64,000 nucleotides of DNA from Schizophyllum amplum (lineage: Eukaryota > Basidiomycota > Agaricomycetes > Agaricales > Schizophyllaceae), in NCBI GenBank assembly GCA_007026445.1, contig VDMD01000036.1, positions 62,001-126,000 of the forward strand, read 5' to 3'. Below, in pieces: positions 58,132 to 64,000 of this stretch. How positions within the stretch are numbered: the stretch's first letter is position 1; the number at the start of each line of letters is the position of its first letter. A program made the translations under genes and the position numbers. The notes beneath the pieces are model-generated. The model was not told where the DNA came from. It saw only the letters and a program-made list of their open reading frames with translations, and made no database searches.

Positions 58132-59732
58132 ATGCCTCTAGATGAATGGGTGATATCTGAGTTGCAGGACTCGTCAATGCAGACGAGCATGGATCGACTA
58201 TCTGCGAAGCGAGTACGACACGAATCGAAGGGGAGTGGCATGACTCAGTCAAAGAATATCACCCCCCGTCTCGCGCCTACCGGTGGAGCTGCTGTCCGAG
58301 ATATTCCTTTACTTTGCCAGCGATGAATGGGACTTTCACAGAACACAGACCATAGCCACGACAATCGCCCGGGTCTGCGTGGCATGGCGCGCCGCGGCGC
58401 ACGGAACGCGCAGCTGTGGACTGTCATCGACTCGAAGGAGACAGAAGTCACGCTGGATGATCAGCTCACGTACTCCGCTGCTCTACCCTTGCATCTTAAC
58501 CATAGGGAAATTGCCGAGCCCCGCAATGTCACCTTGCCACGCTTCCTCGGCAGAGTTGGTGCACATATGCAACGTGTCAGATCATTGTTCTTCTGGTCGA
58601 CGTGTGCGTTGCTGGCCGCCATCCCGACGCAGAACGTGCCCGCGCTCTCTCGGGCGCACGTCATCTCACGATGAATACCACCCGGGCGCCTCGACTTCCT
58701 TGCGAATGCCCCGCGCTGAACGACCTGTCCTGCATGCTGATTATCCATGACATCGCACATGGACGCTGTTCTACCCCTTCTTTCCTGTCGCTCACCTGTC
58801 TAATCCTCATGGTCATTAGAGATGTTCGCCAGAATGGTTCTTGAGCACCATAGCGCAGTGCGGGCAAACCTCACCCCCTCAATATCGATTTCGCTCCTCA
58901 TTCTCCAACGGCCATCATTCTGGACTTCACTCCAGGGTCCTCACACTGCCCGTGCTGGCGCGCTCGTGTCGAACACCCACCAGTTGCTGCCATATATACG
59001 CGCACCACAGCTCGGACATCATCTTCAGGACATCCGCGAGGACAGAGATGGAATCCGTTCATGTCCTTCAGCCCTTCCTCGAGCATCCCAGACCCCCATA
59101 CGGACACTCAACTGCACGAGATCAGCGTCTCGGATCCAACCTTTCCTGCGTGTCTTGCTCTCCTCCCCGATCTAACTAATGACAGCAATGGGGCCGATGC
59201 GCGCATGTTCATGGAGGGTGTATGAGCATTCCGAAGGTCCCATGACAGACGAGGTCCTTGATCGCATGACGGGCGCCTCTGAGCAAGCCCGCTCGTACCG
59301 CGGCTCACGAAGCTCGACTTGACATAGCATATGCTATAGGAATTTCAGCGAGCGGCGCTACGCAAATTCGTCCGATCCAGGAGGGTGGCGGCATGCGAGG
59401 CGGGTAGCGTGGCAGCGTTAAGAAGTCCAAGTCAGCGGAAACTACGACGACGATGCCGATTTGACGGCGACGATGACGAAAATGACGACGACAACCGAAG
59501 ATGACGAAGAAACAGGACGAGAATGAGGAGGACAATGAGACGAGCCAGCAACGAGGACGAGGCCAGCGACGAGGACGAGGCCAGCGACGAGGATGACGAC
59601 CAGGACGAGGACAAGGCTAGCAACGAGGATGACCGCCAGGATGACGCCGATGACGGCGTCGGCGAGGGGGAAGATCACGAGGACGACTCCGATGAGGAAA
59701 CGTCGTCAATGTCTGCAGATGAGCATGATTGA
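58132..59732 (+). pseudogene. LRR F-box gene, frameshifted (R3)
   Basis: Plus-strand relative of R1. The F-box region reads SRLPVELLSEIFLYFASDEW, then ARVCVAWRAAAHGT, then (after a frame change) QLWTVIDSKETEVTLDDQL and AALPLHLNHREIAEPRNVTL. The LRR part between 58.65 and 59.4 kb is spread over all three frames and shortened. The end at about 59.5-59.73 kb encodes an acidic repeat tail, (A)SDEDEASDEDDDQDEDKASN-like, comparable to the acidic sequence after the R1 stop. The right-arm counterpart of R2, less truncated but not functional. Confidence 0.85.
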
Positions 59733-60522
59733 GCATATCATTTTGGCAGACGGAAGCTCGTGGAGATTTTGCCGTCATGAGCGAAAGAAGAAGAAAAAAA
59801 TTACTTCGGACTGCCAGGAGGACATATCACAGATTCCGGAATATCATCTCATTCTTTCTAATACAGTCAAAAACCAGAAAGGCGAGAGCATAGAACAAGA
59901 CGCGGGGCTGGTGACGGTTTGAAAAGAGAGCGGTGGCGCGCGGAAGATGCCGAGTGCTTAGTCATCAGGCGAGTGGTGCCGCGTCGGCCTTCACCGACGA
60001 CGCTCTTCCGCCACATATGCCTTCTTTATTTTATGTAAGTACTCTCCGCCCTCTGTGTTCGCCGCGACTGCTAACTCATTACAGGATCGTTGGCGTCGGC
60101 TACTCGAGGCTGACACATGCCTTCCTCGGAGGTCAGCGCGGGCTGCTTGGAGTCGGCAAGCGTCCTCCCAACTCGATGCGCGGGTTGCCCGGACGCGAGG
60201 GCGAGGTCAATGCGCAAGCGTGGCATACGGTGACCATAGGCTGACAGTACCGATGTTGTCCCTCCGCAGCCTCTGCGTATCATGTATGCCCAACGTAGGA
60301 CAATCTCGTCTGCGCATGCGTGAAGTAGAATAGTCCGGCCAGTACTGAGTGCTTTTCGCGAGTGCGAGCGCGGCAGGCGTATACTTAGTAAGTAACTTAG
60401 ACGGTGATGGGGAGGCTCAAGCTGAAGCTAACGCGACGTGACTGTGATCATGGCACGTGATCTGTAATTTGGCTTGTGCGATCATCGTGTTCGTTCATCT
60501 TGTCTTCGTCGTCCATGTACCA
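59733..60522. other. Intergenic, no gene recognised
   Basis: A possible GT-AG intron (about 60.03-60.08 kb) links short frames, but no family or paralogue supports them. The promoter of G lies at the right end. Confidence 0.5.
60454..60459. promoter_or_regulatory. CACGTG upstream of F-box G
   Basis: CACGTG in the context GGCACGTGATC, about 64 bp upstream of the G start codon. Confidence 0.5.
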
Positions 60523-62959
60523 ATGGCTGGCCAAACACATGGAGACGCGGGATTTGACCACAACAGCTCTGCACTGCCTCCAAATAGCCACCAAAGAGCG
60601 CCAACGCGTCTGAAGGGCGGTCGATCCAAGAAGGGCGCGGTGGGTGGCAAGCTAGCCGCTCTCTCGGAGTTCCCCTTGGATGTGATGTACGAGGTGCGTT
60701 TTAACGAGTGGCACGTATGAACGCGTCCTCACTCAAATGTTATCCAGATCTTTTGCTACCTTCACCCTGCCCAACTCCTTGCCATCTCGCGTACGAACAA
60801 GACGCTGCGCGACGCACTATTGCGAAATAACGCCCGCTGGATCTGGAAGGCCAGTTTTAAGAACGTCAAAGATATTCCAGAGCCCCCAACAGATATCAAC
60901 GAGCCGCAGTATGCGCGGCTGTTGTTCGACAAGTCATGCATGGTCCGTTCGTATAGGCGTCAAGCATTCGCATTGTCAACTAACTAACCCAAATTCAGTT
61001 TTGCTTAGCCATCAATGGATGCCTGATCGCGTGGGAGGCGCGTCTTCGATTTTGCAGACGCTGCATGCAGACCGAGTACGTCCCATTAGCGATATTTAGG
61101 CCCTCGGCTCATCACCAATTACGCAGATTCATTCGGTTTGCCGACTTGCCCGTCGACAAGAGTGAACCCAGGATTTTGTCATTCATCATAGGCCATATTC
61201 ATTTCTTCAGTGAGTAGTAAGTCTCCTACACGACCACCACTGAAAGTCTGAATCGCGTCTTCAGGCAGTGTCTCTGATGGGACCCGGCTATATCCAAGGG
61301 CACAGGTCGAAAAGTTCGTCGCAGGATACAATCGCGTTCGGGACAACGAGGCCCAAGCGACCGCATGGCTGGCAGACCAGCTTTCGAGATATAGAACAAC
61401 GGACGAGGTGCGCCAGCCTTTCTCGTTGTGCGTCCTGTGTCGCAGCTGATTCTCGGCTCGCCCAGCATGGCGGTCGTTTGAAGCAATGGACTGATGATAG
61501 CGTGAGACGGCGGTGGCAGACTGAAGACGACGAGATTCGTCGGACTCGCATAGAATTGTGAGTTTTTGCCACGTATTGTTGGCTCTCTGCGTGCTCACGC
61601 GATCAGTATACATGAAAAGCTACGCGAAATCGGTTGGGGGGATGAGCTCCAGTATAAAGATTCCCTGAGAGATTTGAACAAAGATTGGCTGCTGAAGACA
61701 CCGCAACGGCTGACGCACAGAGGTATGTACAACGTGTCGGCTGTTACTCTCTCAATTGACCATTCCTACCAGGATGGAAGACCATCGAGAAAAATGTCAT
61801 CGCTCGCGTTCAGGCAATACGAACCAAACGCCTTGAGAGGAAGCGAGAATCCGCGCTCCGTGCCAGCCGCGACTCGCTTGCCCAGATGTACGAAGAATTC
61901 CTGGCTTTCAAGCCTCTTGATTCCGTCTTTCCCATCGTTGGCGACCTCTTGACAATTGATCATATCCACGCCGCCATTGAGGACACTCCGATCGACCATA
62001 ACATGCCCTGGGGCAGCCTTCGTCGCCTTTTTTACGACATCCCGCAGTCGTGGCTCGTCAATTGGCGCGAGAAAGCCGACGCGGCCCTCGTCGATGTCCT
62101 ATCCAGGGATTTGCGTCGCCCGGTCACGGTCGCAGATCTGTCCTTGGCATCCACCCACTTCATCCTCCGACCTTCCGCCTACGTTAATGCAGGGGGTTAC
62201 GTCAAAACATACCCAGATGTTCTTGCAGATGCGTCCGTGGTGGCTCGGGTCAAGTCCGACGATGTTTTTTACATACTTTTCTCGCGTGAGTACTGGCCAT
62301 GGTCACCTGCGCGGCTGAAGGCTACTCGATATCATCGCCGGCTGGCGCGCGCGCTCGTGTCACTTGCGGGATACGACCCGGATACGACAACAAGAGCGGA
62401 GATGGAGTTGCACGACCCGTGGTTCGTGTCGTATCCCGACTCATCGGACAGTCAGCGGATGGAGGTCATGCGCTGGCCATATGTGGTACGTCTCTGTGGT
62501 CACTCACATGCATAGCACATCGTTGACATTGCTAGATGAGCGAGATAGTGCAGAAAAACATCAAGAAGCTGTCCGTGCTTTCTGAGGAGGACACAGCGTA
62601 CTGCCGATGGGAGTTTAGGAGAGTCGGCCTCGGGAATCATTCGGGAGACTCGGTTTGTTGCAGACTCTGCCAGGAGACGCTTCGCAGCTGGCAAATTTCT
62701 AATCACCTGCATACCGTGTGCGTCTAAGTGACCTCTATCGTCTGCACGACATACTGATGTATCGTTTAGGCATCGTGCAGAGTGTCTGACAACGCGGCAT
62801 TACGCGACGAGGCGTGCAGGCTGCCCAGCGCTAGGCGCAATGGTGTTTACAAGAGAGAATTTCATCACTGTCGGGACATACACATTTCCGGATGCGTCTA
62901 ACCTGGACGCAGACTTGGACTCAGACGATGGAGGGCACAGTACTGGTACTACGATTTAG
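60523..62959 (+). CDS. Long F-box protein with two zinc-binding modules (G)
   Basis: Ten exons: 60523-60693, 60748-60942, 60999-61075, 61127-61209, 61265-61407, 61466-61557, 61607-61722, 61773-62485, 62536-62717 and 62770-62959 (1962 nt, 653 residues). Same exon number and phases as A. The F-box begins LAALSEFPLDVMYE. The knot is CMFC ... CRRC (x16 between pairs). The long conserved region contains DSVFPIVGDLLTID and MELHDPWFVSYPDSSDSQR. The C-terminal element is C-x2-C-x11-H-x4-H within CRLCQETLRSWQISNHLHTV. Right-arm counterpart of B and A, and the only undamaged gene seen in that arm. Likely an SCF substrate receptor. Confidence 0.92.
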
Positions 62960-63812
62960 ATGTACCATACTTCAGAATCACAAGCTTATTCACAAGGATG
63001 TCATAGCCCAGGACGACGTTGCGCACGCCAGTGTCAGACTCGAACTGGGGCGAGGGGTATTCGAAGACCTGTCGTTTTTCTGGCGTTCATCATACAATCC
63101 TCATTACAAAGCTCAACGACGGCGACGAGCACGACCGCGTCAGTGACGAACAATCCCCGATGGTGGCAAGGCACGGCGAGCCACTGTCGCTCATCACGCT
63201 TTCGCCGGCATCAAGTCCGCGTCGCCGCTATTGTATGCCTGCTTCCTCGCTGTGCTCACTAGTCGCGCGTGCCGTCCGATGGGACGAAGAGTGCGTCGAC
63301 ATCGGTGTATCTATCTGCTCGCGCCCCGAGGAATGAAGCAGGGAACGATATGCGCTGCACGCGCGAGACGTGAGATCTAGACAATGGCAATCGGAGGGCG
63401 AGACGCTGGAGGCGGATAGAGCAGGGTAAGAACGGTGGATCGAAGACGCGCGGGGGGTGCGGGAGGTTTTACTTAGTAGCTTACTACCCTCTTTAATCTT
63501 TATGTCTTTCTGTGTGGCGCATTGCTGAGGAAAATCAGAACCTGAGTGTCGATGCGTGTCTTGCGGGCAAGAAAATAATCACTTCGTCAGTACCTAGCTG
63601 AGACTCGAAACAATCAAGCGGTGTCGCGACCCGCGACCCGCGACTCGCGAGCTCGGAGGGCCCAAGGAACTTATAGACTCGGAGTCAGAAAATTTAGGAC
63701 TGCCACGTGATCGGGGTGGTTCAATGTGTCACGTGTAGCCGGCTCCGCCCTTTTCGTGACTCGGTTCATCTCACCTCCTATTTTTTTTCAATTCGGCACC
63801 TCCTCCGCGGTC
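62960..63812. other. Intergenic, no gene recognised
   Basis: The 3' flank of G, a segment related to 57.48-57.86 kb, a short CGCGACC/CGCGACT repeat at about 63.63-63.65 kb, and the putative promoter of the last partial gene. Confidence 0.5.
63704..63735. promoter_or_regulatory. Two CACGTG sites upstream of the last partial gene
   Basis: CACGTG at 63704-63709 and 63730-63735, about 79-105 bp upstream of the ATG at 63813. This spacing matches the long F-box genes. Confidence 0.4.
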
Positions 63813-64000
63813 ATGGCTGGATGGCTTTCTGGGCTAATGGCTGGATGGTCTACGACCATGGTAAGAGCTCCTCGCCCTGTTGATGACGAAGACGCGGCGA
63901 GCTCTGATAACGAAAACTCCTCTATTCGGACAACGGATAAAGAAGCGTCGGAGAGTTGTAGTGGAAATCCAGAAAGCCGAACGGAGCCGGGCCCGAGGGA
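63813..64000 (+). CDS. 5' end of a probable F-box gene, cut by the window end
   Basis: An open frame from ATG 63813 to the window end encodes MAGWLSGLMAGWSTTMVRAP, followed by an acidic, Ser-rich stretch (DDEDAASSDNENSS, then SGNPESRTEPG). The acidic Asp/Glu/Ser N-terminus resembles those of E (AAGSENEDSTFCSSAS) and F (DAGSSEDEQIYTRL). CACGTG sites stand at the family's usual distance. The F-box itself would lie outside the window, so the family call is inference. Confidence 0.45.
   Translation, partial: MAGWLSGLMAGWSTTMVRAPRPVDDEDAASSDNENSSIRTTDKEASESCSGNPESRTEPGPR

Noticed and set aside
59933..60333. Two-exon gene between R3 and G
   Set aside because: A plausible intron exists, but there is no paralogue, motif or conserved frame to support it.

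Overview
The window looks like nuclear DNA of an Agaricomycete (mushroom-forming basidiomycete, perhaps Polyporales). The genes have many 45-70 nt GT-AG introns and GC-rich exons. They belong to families that expand in these fungi: F-box proteins with leucine-rich or zinc-binding extras, MYND zinc fingers, and a hAT transposon. The order-level placement is an inference. No tRNA, rRNA, CRISPR array or bacterial operon was seen.

Layout. 1-6.0 kb: no recognisable gene, only low-complexity repeats. 6.0-7.4 kb: intact LRR-type F-box gene (R1, -). 9.3-15.2 kb: tandem pair of intact long F-box genes (A and B, -). 16.8-17.3 kb: 5'-truncated LRR F-box relic (R2, -). 17.5-21.6 kb: divergent pair of intact MYND genes (M1 -, M2 +). 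22.0-22.8 kb: unidentified degenerate locus (H1). 23.2-25.6 kb: AT-hook/PHD-like gene (Z1, +). 26.1-30.3 kb: two complete short F-box genes (C and D, +). 30.5-37.2 kb: long F-box gene E (-), split in exon 1 by a 3.9-kb hAT transposon with perfect terminal repeats and target-site duplication. 37.2-42 kb: minisatellites and a long polypurine tract. 42.2-46.3 kb: second divergent MYND pair, both broken (M3 -, M4 +). 46.6-49.1 kb: broken long F-box F (-). 49.4-51.8 kb: broken Z2 (-). 52.2-52.9 kb: H2 (-). 53.3-57.4 kb: third MYND pair, broken (M5 -, M6 +). 58.1-59.7 kb: broken LRR F-box R3 (+). 60.5-63.0 kb: intact long F-box G (+). 63.8 kb to the end: 5' end of what is probably another F-box gene.

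The series F-box, LRR F-box relic, M1-type, M2-type, H, Z at 12.8-25.6 kb recurs in reverse order and orientation at 49.4-63.0 kb. The window is therefore built around a large, diverged inverted duplication, plus a third copy of the MYND pair. The left arm is mostly intact. In the right arm only F-box G stays open.

How the genes may work together is inference. Every long F-box gene has a CACGTG site about 60-105 bp upstream of its ATG, and every MYND pair has one near the middle of its ~200-bp shared promoter. F-box proteins normally act as substrate receptors of SCF ubiquitin ligases, MYND fingers bind proline-rich partners, and Z1 carries DNA- and chromatin-binding features. The window may hold a co-amplified, co-regulated module, but nothing in the sequence proves a shared function. 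Exon joins for A, B, C, D, E, G, M1, M2, Z1 and the transposase were built by eye from splice sites and paralogue alignment. Each keeps an open frame whose length is a multiple of three.
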